Shown here: positions 6,396 to 14,365 of the stretch, in pieces
Position numbering within the stretch: the stretch's first letter is position 1
Layout: every line of letters starts with the position of its first letter
Origin: Bacteroidales bacterium
GTDB taxonomy: Bacteria; Bacteroidota; Bacteroidia; Bacteroidales; Bacteroidaceae
DNA length: 34,281 bases
Assembly: GCA_004555425.1 (NCBI GenBank)
Contig: SFID01000010.1
Coordinates: 1-34,281, forward strand
Reading direction: 5' to 3'
The notes under the pieces: model-generated
What the model was told of the DNA's origin: nothing
Database searches by the model: none
Seen by the model: only the letters and a program-made list of their open reading frames with translations
Position numbers and translations under genes: made by a program

Positions 6396-7433
6396 ATGGC
6401 CTATCCCTCCAAAGCTAAAACCGCAGGCCCCACGCACGAACAGATAATTCGCGATGTGCGCGCAGGCAAGATTGCTCCCATCTATTATCTCATGGGAACC
6501 GAAAGCTATTATATCGACCGACTGGCCGACTTCCTAGTCAGCTCGTTGCTCAAACCCGAGGAGCGCGACTTCAACCTCGTCACGCTCTTCGGAGCCGAAA
6601 CCCAGATTGACGAAGTGATTTTAGCCGCCAAAGCCTTCCCCATGGGCGCACCCTACACGGTCGTGCTGGTTAGGGAGGCGCAGAACCTTGCGGGCATCGA
6701 ACGCTTGGAGTTCTATTGCAAGCAGCCTCAGCCCACCACCGTCCTGATTATTTGCCACAAAAACGGAACGCTCGACCGCCGCCTCAAGGTGACGAGTGCT
6801 ATCGAAAAGGTGGGCGTACTCTACGAGTCGAAGAAACTGGGCGATGGACAGCTCCCCACATTTGTTCGCAACTATGTGGCGCGCCAGCACAAAACCATCG
6901 ACAACGCTGCCGCGGCTATGATGGGCGAATTTGTGGGGGCCGACCTCAACCGCCTAGCCAGCGAACTCGACAAACTCCTCCTCTCCCTGCCCGAAGGACA
7001 AACGCAAATTGACGAACAGCTTGTGCGGGCCCACGTAGGCATCACCAAGGAGTTTGGCATCTTCGAGCTGCAGGACGCGCTGGCCGAGAAAAATATCCAG
7101 CGAGCCAACCAGATTGCCGATTTCTTCGATAAAAATCCCAAGGCATACCCCGTCCAGAAATTCCTGCCCGTTCTCTTCAAGTTCTTCTCCAATCTGATGA
7201 TGGCCTACTATGCGCCCGACAAATCCGACCGAGGCGTAGCCCAATGGGTGGGCGTTTCGGAGTGGCAAGCCCGCCGCTCACTCATTCCCGCCATGCAGCG
7301 CTACTCGGGCGTGAAGGTTATGAAGATTCTCGAAGCCATCAGGCGCACGGATGCCCGCTCCAAAGGCGTAGGCAACTCCGACATCTCCTCAGGCGAACTA
7401 ATGCGAGAACTCCTCTTCTTTATCCTCCACTAA
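6396..7433 (+). CDS. holA: DNA polymerase III subunit delta
   Basis: The 345-residue protein matches HolA, the clamp-loader subunit that opens the beta sliding clamp. Recognisable features are the N-terminal IAPIYYLMGTESYYIDRL segment (residues about 27-44), GTLDRRLKVTSAIEK in the AAA+-like core, the helical region GADLNRLASELDKLLL, and the C-terminal collar domain with a conserved DARSKGVGN segment near the end. Length is normal for the family. The start is the only ATG close to the domain opening and lies directly behind array 2, so translation begins immediately downstream of a possible RNA hairpin. A terminator follows at 7468-7498. It is an essential replication gene. Confidence 0.9.
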   Translation: MAYPSKAKTAGPTHEQIIRDVRAGKIAPIYYLMGTESYYIDRLADFLVSSLLKPEERDFNLVTLFGAETQIDEVILAAKAFPMGAPYTVVLVREAQNLAGIERLEFYCKQPQPTTVLIICHKNGTLDRRLKVTSAIEKVGVLYESKKLGDGQLPTFVRNYVARQHKTIDNAAAAMMGEFVGADLNRLASELDKLLLSLPEGQTQIDEQLVRAHVGITKEFGIFELQDALAEKNIQRANQIADFFDKNPKAYPVQKFLPVLFKFFSNLMMAYYAPDKSDRGVAQWVGVSEWQARRSLIPAMQRYSGVKVMKILEAIRRTDARSKGVGNSDISSGELMRELLFFILH

Positions 7434-7467
7434 GCGCGCCTGTCCAAAAGCATTCCCCACAACTCCA

Positions 7468-7498
7468 AAAACTGCGACCAAAACGGCCGCAGTTTTTT
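7468..7498 (+). terminator. Terminator after holA
   Basis: AAAACTGCG (7468-7476) pairs with CGCAGTTTT (7488-7496), followed by further T residues, 35 nt past the stop codon. Confidence 0.8.
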
Positions 7499-7558
7499 AT
7501 GCCCATAGACCACAAAACAAAAGGGTAGGGGGGACGGCATTCGAAGCAGCAAAATGAA

Positions 7559-7798
7559 GTAACGTGAAAGTGCCGCACCTTGCCCGCTGCGCGACCTAGT
7601 TTCAATCGGTCGCTGCGCTCCCTAGTTTCAATCGGTCGCTGCGCTCCCTAGTTCCAAGTTTCAGTCGGTCGCTTTGCGACCTAGTTTCAACGCAGCCTGC
7701 GGCTGCTGGCTCGATAGTCGAAGCTAGGATGGGGAGTAACGTGAAAGTACCGTACCTTGCTTAGCAAGGTGTGAGTAAGGAGTTCGTTCTCATTGAAA
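7559..7798 (+). repeat. Composite cassette: half A element, module array 3, full A element
   Basis: A left half-A element (GTAACGTGAAAGTGCCGCAC) runs straight into a minus-oriented module array (7582-7710). The array ends with the marker GGCTGCTGGCTCGATAGTCG and AAGCTAGGATGGGG, then a full A element at 7733-7798. It is nearly identical to the cassette at 14861-15067 but holds one extra 26-bp module. Confidence 0.88.
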
Positions 7799-7830
7799 GC
7801 AAGGTATAAGTAAGGGCCCATACCAAGTGA

Positions 7831-7965
7831 AAAAGCAATGTACCGCACGTTGCTCGCTCGTGTGGCTCAGCGGAAAGGCACTGCGCTCAGCGAAAAAGCA
7901 ATGTACCGCACGTTGCTCGCAATGTGTGGCTCAGCGGAAAGGCACTGCGCTCAGCGGAAAAGCAC
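7831..7965 (+). repeat. Two tandem B elements (63-bp period)
   Basis: Each unit reads AAAAGCAATGTACCGCACG..TGTGGCTCAGCGG, then AAAGGCACTGCGCTCAGCG. The second starts 63 bp after the first. The core palindrome CGTTGC-TC-GCAACG is slightly altered in both. Confidence 0.85.
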
Positions 7966-7996
7966 GTTACAAAGGAAATCGTTCCAATGTCCGAGA

Positions 7997-8052
7997 TAGT
8001 CAGCGCGTCGCGCCCGCGAACCAATCGGACCGCGCCCGCGGTCCGCTGACTA
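7997..8052. repeat. GC-rich inverted repeat (family F)
   Basis: TAGTCAGCG at 7997-8005 and CGCTGACTA at 8044-8052 are perfect 9-bp inverted ends. Between them are two copies of the core CGCGCCCGCG, the second inside the palindrome GGACCGCGCCCGCGGTCC. The same core builds the 22-bp tandem array at 15649. Confidence 0.75.
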
Positions 8053-9350
8053 CATACCGCAGCGAAATGGGAATATGCCGAGGTGGATAACCAAACGGCA
8101 CTCCCTGACAACCGAATGCCTTCGTCAATCCTATGAACAACGGTGAGCAAAATACGGGGGTAGGGGAGAGCGAACCTGAAAGTGATACAAAAGAATGGGA
8201 ACGAAAAACACAAAAAGCGCAACGCACGAATTTGGCATATTTTACGGGTAGGAAATTTCGAGCCTCCGATTGGCTAATTTTCCTGTCAAGGAAAAATCGC
8301 TCGCCCATCGGCCGCCCATTCATCAGCCTCCCCCATTCATCATCCTGCCAAGCACCTCCATCGCGCAGCCTCCGAAGAACAATGCGCAGCCTCAGAAAAA
8401 AAACAAATCGCCTCCGAGGAGGAATGAACAACTGCCGATGATGCTCCAAATTCTGTCGCCAGAAAATTTCATCAGGCGTTCATCCTGCTTTCGGGCAACT
8501 CCAAAAAACTCGTCCGCTGGCTTCCGATGACAGCCAGCGAACGACCCCAATTTTTCGCTGCCGCTGAGAAAATGTAAATTGCCCATTTCCCCACTTCTAG
8601 AATGCCGATTTTCGTGACCCAAAATGCCTTTCCGCATCCTCCATCAGGCCCGAAGTACCCCCAAAATCCCCTTCCGACCCCTTCAAACGGATTTTTTAGC
8701 CCCAAAATCGCGTTCTGGGGAAATCCTATCTAAGTCGCAAAATATAAACAAGTTAGGCGAAAATAAACGCGCTGAGAGTTGCGGCGCGTTTTTCGGCCGT
8801 AGAAGGGCACGGATTTCAGTTAGTTTTTTGCCAAATCCCGAAAAATCCCCTTCCGCGAGCTGTCCGTTAAGTTTTTTATACGTTTCGGTTTGAAAATATA
8901 CAAAATAAAATATTTACAAACCATCAATTTTGACGTTTTAATTCCTAAATCCGCGCAACAACTCCGCACTGATATATCTTTATAAAGTATATAAATAAAA
9001 ATCAAAAGCATTTACGTTTACAAAGATAACCGAATATTTATGCACAACCTATCGAGTGTGTTAAAGTATTCATTATGACCCATAATCGCATATTGAGAGT
9101 AGGATTTTGGGTATTATAGACCTACTAATATGCAAATATACATACAATTTCCGCAGAGAGGCCATTTAGAATTGTATAAGCCTATAAAAACCAATAGAAA
9201 GGCCGAGAAACCGCGTATATTTACTATATCTGTGAATTTTATCCCGTATTTACGATTTTGAAATGTATAGCTACGGAAATCAAAATTGTAAATATAAAAT
9301 CCTATATCCGATTTAGAAATCTAGAAATATAGAAATTGATATATAAATTC
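8053..9350. other. Gene-free stretch, no convincing coding sequence
   Basis: Short open frames exist on both strands, but none has recognisable domains or a promoter/start combination, and frames overlap at random. Visible items are a copy of TTGGCATATTTTACGGGTAG at 8232-8251 (repeated at 9917-9936 with one change), an orphan terminator-like hairpin at 8765-8793, and a strongly AT-rich part from about 8870 to 9380. A minus-strand TATCTTTG (9028-9021) is a possible -7 element with no good -33. Confidence 0.5.
8765..8793 (+). terminator. Orphan terminator-like hairpin
   Basis: AAACGCGC (8765-8772) pairs with GCGCGTTT (8784-8791), followed by more T residues. No gene immediately upstream explains it. 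Confidence 0.4.
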
Positions 9351-9356
9351 ACAAAG

Positions 9357-9388
9357 TTTGCTTGCTTCAAAAATAATATGTAACTTTG
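9357..9388 (+). promoter_or_regulatory. Perfect-consensus Bacteroidetes promoter
   Basis: TTTG at 9357-9360, an exact 20-nt spacer and TAACTTTG at 9381-9388. This is the best match to the Bacteroidetes promoter consensus noticed in the window, yet no protein gene follows. The predicted start is near 9395. Confidence 0.7.
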
Positions 9389-9394
9389 TAAACG

Positions 9395-9525
9395 CTTTCT
9401 AGAAGTGTATTTCTGGGAGGGCTCAACTTTCACCTCTGAGAACGGAGGCGCCGCGGCTCCAATTTTGGGTAAATTTCGGCTAAGTGCGGACCCCCAGCCA
9501 GTTAGGCGCTTTTTCCAGAAGAGAT
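9395..9525 (+). ncRNA. Candidate structured small RNA
   Basis: Downstream of the promoter at 9357-9388 the sequence can fold into a closed multi-branch structure. TTCTGG (9411-9416) pairs with CCAGAA (9515-9520). AGGGCTCAAC (9418-9427) pairs imperfectly with GTTAGGCGCT (9501-9510). CCTC/GAGG (9433-9436 and 9445-9448) form one hairpin. Nested GGCT/AGCC (9455-9458 and 9496-9499) and GGGT/ACCC (9467-9470 and 9490-9493) form another. The SRP RNA GGAA-loop motif and the tmRNA ends are not seen. The 3' end is uncertain because no clear U-tract terminator follows. A known Bacteroidales RNA class that I cannot recall from sequence remains possible. Confidence 0.4.
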
Positions 9526-10150
9526 TTCGGGCTCGCTTTTAGCCTCTAAAAAAATCTGCTGTACTATTTCAGACTCCAAAATTCGGCCGTTGGCGAGGTC
9601 GAAACTAGGATTTGAGGAGTTCTTAGTCGGACATCGGTGCGAAAAGATTTTGCATTTTCGATTCCGATTTCCGGATTTCGAGCGAGTTCCATTTATAAGC
9701 ATAGGTTTCGTTCTCCGTATTCAATTTTTGCAAATCGCCGTTTGGAGATTGCGTCAGTTCGAATCTCAATTTCGGTTGGATTTTCTGGATGACGAACATT
9801 TGCAGGCCGGATTTGAATCTCGGATTTTGCTTCGCCGAAAAGCCAGAAAAGATTTTTCCGAAAAGCAGATTTGGAAGTCTCCTGCTAAAAACGCGAAAAT
9901 TTTGCATTTCCTGAGATTGGCATATATTACGGGTAGCGGATTATCCTGGCGCGCTCTGTGACGTTCCATTTGAAGCGTTCTTTGCCGTTACGCTTGTTCA
10001 AATTCGGCAATCAGTTTCGCGCAATTTTCTGTCCTGATTTCGTCCGCCCGTTGAGGTAGGCTGTCATCTTCTCTCCCTTCTCCTTTTCCCTCTCACCCTT
10101 CTCCTTTTTTCTCTCACGTCAATAGTAAAAACAATATAAGGTTCATAAAT
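9526..10150. other. Gene-free stretch before the XRE gene
   Basis: No convincing gene. It holds many short A/T-rich and TTCG-rich words, a second copy of the TTGGCATATATTACGGGTAG word (9917-9936), and a polypyrimidine tract made of repeated CCCTTCTCCTTTT-like words at about 10068-10118 just before the next gene. No consensus promoter was found ahead of 10151. Confidence 0.45.
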
Positions 10151-10681
10151 ATGAAAGACCGTATTCGTAAAGTTATGGAATGGGCAAATCTTTCGCAGCA
10201 AGATTTTGCCGCACGTTTGGAAGTCTCTCCTGCATCTCTATCAAGCATTTTCACGGGACGAACTAACCCTACCAGCAATCACGTGAACGCCATCCATCGC
10301 GTTTTCCCTGAAATCAATATCAATTGGTTGATGTTTGGAGAAGGCGATATGCTAATTGCTGGCGCGGGAGAGCAGGCAGGAGTTGCTGCTGGTGCAACCA
10401 CTGTGCCTACTTCTGAGGAAGGAACTGCTGCGGCTGCTGCGAATGCGGCCGTGAACGGTTTTCTCTTTCCTGCTCCCGACTTAGATGGCATAGCCGAACG
10501 ACCTGTGGCCACTGCTCAGAGCAATCCGCGCGCGGCGGGGCATTATCCATCGCGCCAACAGCCTGCTCGCGAGCGGGAGAGCGTCAAGTACATTGAGCGT
10601 CCCGTTCGTAAAATCAAGGAGATTCGCGTTTTCTTTGACGATGGCACTTACGAATCGTTCACTCCCGCCCCTGGGCGTTAG
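10151..10681 (+). CDS. XRE-type helix-turn-helix regulator
   Basis: The 176-residue protein has an N-terminal helix-turn-helix domain (about residues 5-60), with the SQQDFAARLEVSPASLSSIFTG pattern split here as SQQDFAARL and SPASLSSIF, ending INWLMFGEGDM. This is a common DNA-binding domain of Bacteroidales regulators. The middle (about 70-140) is Ala/Gly/Pro-rich and probably flexible. The C-terminal segment KYIERPVRKIKEIRVFFDDG is distinct and probably a small beta element. Its target and ligand are unknown. It lies 65 nt before the comEC start on the same strand, so co-transcription is possible. A possible role in controlling comEC is inference from position only. Confidence 0.82.
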   Translation: MKDRIRKVMEWANLSQQDFAARLEVSPASLSSIFTGRTNPTSNHVNAIHRVFPEININWLMFGEGDMLIAGAGEQAGVAAGATTVPTSEEGTAAAAANAAVNGFLFPAPDLDGIAERPVATAQSNPRAAGHYPSRQQPARERESVKYIERPVRKIKEIRVFFDDGTYESFTPAPGR

Positions 10682-10746
10682 TGCGTTGGCGGTGGCAGTT
10701 TTCTTCATCGTCATTCAGTATCCCTATTTCGTATTCTCGTTTTTGT

Positions 10747-12948
10747 ATGCAGCATTTTCGCGAATTGCTGACGCGGTGGATTCGTGTCAATCCGTTGTAT
10801 CGGGTGGTCGTGCCGCTTGGCGTTGGACTGGTGGTGGGTGAATATTCGCCGCAGCCTTATTGCGGTTGTTCGCCTTGGTTTTGGTGGTTCATTCTTTTGG
10901 TTTTCCTTTGCGTTAGTGGGCTGTTGTTGCTGTCGGTTCGCCGTCCGCGGCAGTCGGCGCGCGTACCTTTTTCCTTCCTTTTGGCGATTCCCGCGATTAG
11001 CCTTGGTGTCCTCTTGATAGGGCATCAGCGTGCGGCGTGTCGGGTGGTCTGGCCCAAGGAGGCGCAAACGTTGGTGGCGCGCGTCGATGCTTCTCCGCGC
11101 GAACGCTCGGGCAGTTGGCAATTTCCTGCCGAGATATTGTCGGGGCCGTATGCGGGGCACAGTATTCAGGTGACGCTGGCGGCGAACGAGAAAGAGCAAG
11201 CGGCGAACGAGAAAGAGCAAGCGGTGAAGGAGGAAAAGCAAGCGGCGAAGGAGGAAAAGCAAGCGGTGGATGGGAAAGAGCAAGCGGTGGATGGGAAGGA
11301 GCAAGCGGTGGATGGGCAATCAGCTCCGCGGCCAGGAGACCATATATATATAAATGCGCGCGTAGGCGAGGTGCACACGGCGGGAAACCCCGGTGCCTTC
11401 GACTACGCGCGTTTTTTGCGGCGGCAGGGAATTAGTGGGCGTGCCTACGTGGCTGGCAATCGGTGGAAGGCGCGGGCGATGGCTGATGCCGAGGTCTCGT
11501 TGCGCTTGCGTATGGCCCGTTATCGGCAAAGCCTGAGCGCGCAATATTTCTCGCATCTCGGATCGGAGGAGGCGGCGATAGCGGCAGCGATGAGCCTTGG
11601 CGACAAGCGCAGTTTGGATGCTGCGCAGCGTCAGTCCTTCTCCGCAACAGGTGTGAGCCATGTGCTGGCATTGAGTGGGCTACATCTAGGCATTTTGTTC
11701 TCTTTGTACAGTTTGCTGTTCGTCAATCGGCTGCCCAGTCGGCGGGGGCGTGTGTTCGCAAGCCTTGTGGGGGTGGCGTTGTTATGGGGTTTTGCGTTGT
11801 TGGTTGGCTTTCCGTTGTCGTTGGTGCGCGCCACGGTGATGTTCACGCTTTGGCAGTTGTCCGTGGTGCTTTATAGCGAGCGCAGTTCGCTAAACAATCT
11901 AGCGCTGGCGGCGTTGCTGATATTGTTGTTCAGTCCCGCTTCGTTGTTTGATATTGGATTTCAGTTGTCCTTCACCTCCGTTTTCTTCATTCTGCTTTTG
12001 ACGCCGCACATTCCGCGTCCTCGGTGGTTGCGCCGTTCGCGGTTGTTGGCCTTGCTCTATGGTTGGTTGACGGTCAGCATTGTGGCGCAGATAGGCACGG
12101 GTCCCCTGGTGGCTTATTATTTCCACACGATTCCTTTGGTCGGTCTGCTGGGCAATCTGCTGGCCATCCCTTTGGCGTATGTCATTTTGGGTTTAGCGTT
12201 GGTTTTCTTCCTGATTCCAGGATTCCAAGGTCTGACGGCCACGCTCCTAGGTTGGTGCATTCGCTGCCTGACGGGGGCTGTGGGATGGATGTCCGCGTGG
12301 CCTTACAGCCATATCAAGGCATACCCGCATTGGGCGGAGGTGATGGTTTGCTATGTGCTGTTGTTGGCACTGCTGGTCTATTTGATACATCGTCCGCCGC
12401 GCGTGCTCTACGTCATTGCTGGCTGTCTGGTGTTATGGGCCGGGATTGCTGGGTGGCAAGAATCCGAGCACCGCCGCCAGCCTCGTCTGATGGTGTATGA
12501 TAGTTACGCTGCGCCGATGGTGCATCTGGTTCATGGGAAAGGCGCGGGCCGTTTGCTCACGACGGATTCAGCCAAGGTGGCTGTGCAGGTACGGTTTCTG
12601 GACGAAGGATATTGGCAGCCGTACGGCATTCAGCGGCCGCGGATGGAGGTCTTGGCGAAGACTGCTTCCTGCTTGGTGGTGGATGTTGCAGGGCAGCGTA
12701 TGGCCTGGGTGCAGGGTCGCTTGCCCGCTGTCGTGCCTGCTTCTCCCGAATCGGTATCGGCTTTGCTCTTGTCGCGAGGTGCTGTTCAGCCTTTGCGCGA
12801 GGTGGGAGCGTTCTTTCGGGCCGAGGTCATTGTGCTGGACGGTTCGCTTTCGTTGGCTCGGCGGGAAGGGTATTTGGAAGAGGCCGCCTCGCTGGGCATT
12901 CGGGTGCACGATGTGCGGGCTTCTGGCGCCTTTTTCTTGGGTGACTAG
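10747..12948 (+). CDS. comEC: ComEC/Rec2-family DNA uptake channel
   Basis: The 733-residue inner-membrane protein has N-terminal membrane segments (about residues 20-110), an OB-fold-like DUF4131 region (about 120-260), and the competence domain. The latter has the diagnostic ATGVSHVLALSGLHLGIL segment followed by many membrane helices (about 310-560). The end resembles a degenerate metallo-beta-lactamase-like domain without a clear HxHxDH motif. ComEC forms the channel that brings single-stranded DNA into the cytoplasm. Oddity: within the OB-like region, residues 145-191 are a tandem heptapeptide repeat encoded by 21-bp units. ATG at 10747 is preferred over an upstream GTG at 10681 because the upstream residues are uncharacteristic. 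It converges on the MltF gene at a shared terminator. Confidence 0.87.
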   Translation: MQHFRELLTRWIRVNPLYRVVVPLGVGLVVGEYSPQPYCGCSPWFWWFILLVFLCVSGLLLLSVRRPRQSARVPFSFLLAIPAISLGVLLIGHQRAACRVVWPKEAQTLVARVDASPRERSGSWQFPAEILSGPYAGHSIQVTLAANEKEQAANEKEQAVKEEKQAAKEEKQAVDGKEQAVDGKEQAVDGQSAPRPGDHIYINARVGEVHTAGNPGAFDYARFLRRQGISGRAYVAGNRWKARAMADAEVSLRLRMARYRQSLSAQYFSHLGSEEAAIAAAMSLGDKRSLDAAQRQSFSATGVSHVLALSGLHLGILFSLYSLLFVNRLPSRRGRVFASLVGVALLWGFALLVGFPLSLVRATVMFTLWQLSVVLYSERSSLNNLALAALLILLFSPASLFDIGFQLSFTSVFFILLLTPHIPRPRWLRRSRLLALLYGWLTVSIVAQIGTGPLVAYYFHTIPLVGLLGNLLAIPLAYVILGLALVFFLIPGFQGLTATLLGWCIRCLTGAVGWMSAWPYSHIKAYPHWAEVMVCYVLLLALLVYLIHRPPRVLYVIAGCLVLWAGIAGWQESEHRRQPRLMVYDSYAAPMVHLVHGKGAGRLLTTDSAKVAVQVRFLDEGYWQPYGIQRPRMEVLAKTASCLVVDVAGQRMAWVQGRLPAVVPASPESVSALLLSRGAVQPLREVGAFFRAEVIVLDGSLSLARREGYLEEAASLGIRVHDVRASGAFFLGD
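11179..11319 (+). repeat. 21-bp minisatellite inside comEC
   Basis: Six full units start at 11179, 11200, 11221, 11242, 11263 and 11284, with a partial unit at 11305. They encode seven-residue repeats AANEKEQ, AVKEEKQ, AAKEEKQ and AVDGKEQ. The units fall into three pairs, which suggests stepwise duplication. The 21-bp period keeps the reading frame at any copy number. Confidence 0.95.
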
Positions 12949-12979
12949 GGGCCGCGGTCTTGCCTTGCTCGGCTCTTCA

Positions 12980-13018
12980 AATAAAAGCAGCGCGCCTTCA
13001 AGGCGCGCTGCTTTTATT
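12980..13018. terminator. Shared bidirectional terminator, comEC and MltF-like gene
   Basis: AATAAAAGCAGCGCGCC (12980-12996) and its perfect complement (13002-13018) flank a 5-nt loop. It has A residues on one side and T residues on the other, so it works in both directions. The stop codon of the convergent minus-strand gene lies inside the right arm (13014-13016). Confidence 0.92.
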
Positions 13019-14273
13019 TGAAGAAATCGGGGTCGTCGGGAGTTATTATTTTTGCGCTGTGCTTGGGATTGGCGCGCGGGATCTCTTGTTGGGGACTATT
13101 GGCGGCGGAAGAGGAAGAGGGGGAGGCGGTGCCGTTGATGTGCTTTCCAGTTTTGGTGGGTGGCATTGCTGGGATAGCAGCGCCGTAGTTGCGCCAGAGG
13201 TTCCAGATGTTGCTAACGTAGTTGTGGGTTTCTTTGCCTATCATATAGCCATGCTTGACCACGGGGTCGCGGTAGAAGGATTCCTCGCTGAGGTGGAGGA
13301 TGTAGTAACTCACTTCGTCCCATCGATTGGGGTTGCCGCCGTATTTCTTCGTCAGGGCTATGGCATCCTGCACGTGTCCTGGCCCAGCGTTGTAGGAAGC
13401 CAGGACAAACTTAGTGCGTTCGTGGTGGTCGCTGATGTGGGCGAAGCGTTGCACGAGTTTGCGGATGTAGCGGGCAGCGGTGGCCACGTTCTCTTGCGGT
13501 TGGAAGATGCGGTCCTGTGCCAGTCCCATACTCTGGGCTGTGGCTGGCATCAACTGCATCAGGCCGCAGGCTCCCGCCCACGACTGTGCCGTAGGGTCAA
13601 AGCCCGATTCCTGGTAACACTGTGCCGCGATGAGTCGCCAGTCCCATCCCGTTGTCTTCGAGGCTTGCTTGAAGTAGTCATCGTAGGTCGAGATAATCCC
13701 CTGCTCGCGCGAGATGAAGGGCGAGCGCACTTTTCGGCGCACCTGTCCGAACTCGCTCTGGCGTTGCCGTTCGGCCAGGCTGATGTCCTCCGTGCCCTGT
13801 CGCAGAAACCAACTGTTGAGGGCCTCGGCCAGGTTCTTGCTCTCCGTGCGCACGGCCCAGGATTGGTGCAGACTGTCAATGCGCACGCCCGCAGCCGCCA
13901 GCCCTTCGGCCTCAATCAACGTCAGGGGCAGGGGCAGGGCCGCCACGTCCGCCTTGCCGCTGTGGAGGAGGCGAAGGAGTTCAACGGTGTCGCGCGCCAG
14001 TTCGATGCGTACGCGCAGTCCCTCGTTGCCCGCAAAGTTGGCCGCAAGGGCATATTGCAAGCCCATGGGCTGCTCGTGGTATTCGTAGTACGTCGCAGGA
14101 CCGGCCAGTGTTGTGACAATCAGTTCGCCGGCGGCGAGGATGCTGTCCATGTCCGAAGTCCCCGCTGTGCTATCGCTCACCTCGGCAAAGGCAGCGTTGT
14201 CGGCCTTGCGTTCCTGCTTTTGGCAGGACCACAGAAGCGGGAAAAAAAGCAGGATGAAGCAGAAATTTCTCAA
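13014..14273 (-). CDS. MltF-like membrane-bound lytic transglycosylase (lipoprotein)
   Basis: Starting at a TTG codon at 14273, the 419-residue product begins MRNFCFILLFFPLLWSC, a lipoprotein signal with the lipidated Cys at residue 17. Residues about 40-200 resemble a periplasmic solute-binding (SBP_bac_3) domain. The C-terminal half is an SLT lytic transglycosylase with catalytic Glu222 in CYQESGFDP, then GLMQLMPAT and ASYNAGPGHV, all typical of the MltF/Slt family. The enzyme cleaves the MurNAc-GlcNAc bond to form 1,6-anhydro ends. A longer frame from a TTG at 14345 is unlikely because that codon sits inside the -7 promoter element. The tail is Ser/Pro/Ala-rich, and the stop lies in the shared terminator. 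Divergent from the Dabb gene. Confidence 0.86.
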   Translation of the reverse strand: MRNFCFILLFFPLLWSCQKQERKADNAAFAEVSDSTAGTSDMDSILAAGELIVTTLAGPATYYEYHEQPMGLQYALAANFAGNEGLRVRIELARDTVELLRLLHSGKADVAALPLPLTLIEAEGLAAAGVRIDSLHQSWAVRTESKNLAEALNSWFLRQGTEDISLAERQRQSEFGQVRRKVRSPFISREQGIISTYDDYFKQASKTTGWDWRLIAAQCYQESGFDPTAQSWAGACGLMQLMPATAQSMGLAQDRIFQPQENVATAARYIRKLVQRFAHISDHHERTKFVLASYNAGPGHVQDAIALTKKYGGNPNRWDEVSYYILHLSEESFYRDPVVKHGYMIGKETHNYVSNIWNLWRNYGAAIPAMPPTKTGKHINGTASPSSSSAANSPQQEIPRANPKHSAKIITPDDPDFFK

Positions 14274-14283
14274 TGTGTTTTCG

Positions 14284-14291
14284 TATTTTTG
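14284..14291 (+). promoter_or_regulatory. -7 element of the Dabb gene promoter
   Basis: TATTTTTG fits TAnnTTTG and would start transcription near 14298, about 68 nt before the ATG at 14366. No good -33 element is visible. If used, the two divergent transcripts overlap at their 5' ends by about 40 nt. Confidence 0.4.
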
Positions 14292-14342
14292 TCGTGGTGC
14301 AAGCGGGCAGACGACCGTTGCGCCCGCTGGATTTTTCGTCTG

Positions 14343-14350
14343 CAAAGTTA
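14343..14350 (-). promoter_or_regulatory. -7 element of the MltF-like gene promoter
   Basis: TAACTTTG on the minus strand (14350 to 14343). The predicted start is near 14336, with a leader of about 60 nt to the TTG at 14273. The -33 element is poor. It interleaves with the divergent + strand -7 candidate at 14284-14291. Confidence 0.5.
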
Positions 14351-14365
14351 CAAAATCAATCGTAT

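Noticed and set aside
8820..9011. Minus-strand 63-codon frame in the AT-rich zone
   Set aside because: Unrecognised and AT-rich, with no good promoter. It may be part of a genome-wide repeat, but it is not supportable as a gene here.
9395..9525. SRP RNA or tmRNA
   Set aside because: The SRP GGAA tetraloop and flanking internal-loop sequence are absent, as are tmRNA end sequences and a tag frame.
9590..9961. Plus-strand 123-codon frame downstream of the 9357 promoter
   Set aside because: TTG start, Phe/Arg-rich random-looking sequence, and an equally long frame on the other strand. The promoter is about 200 nt away with a structured segment between.
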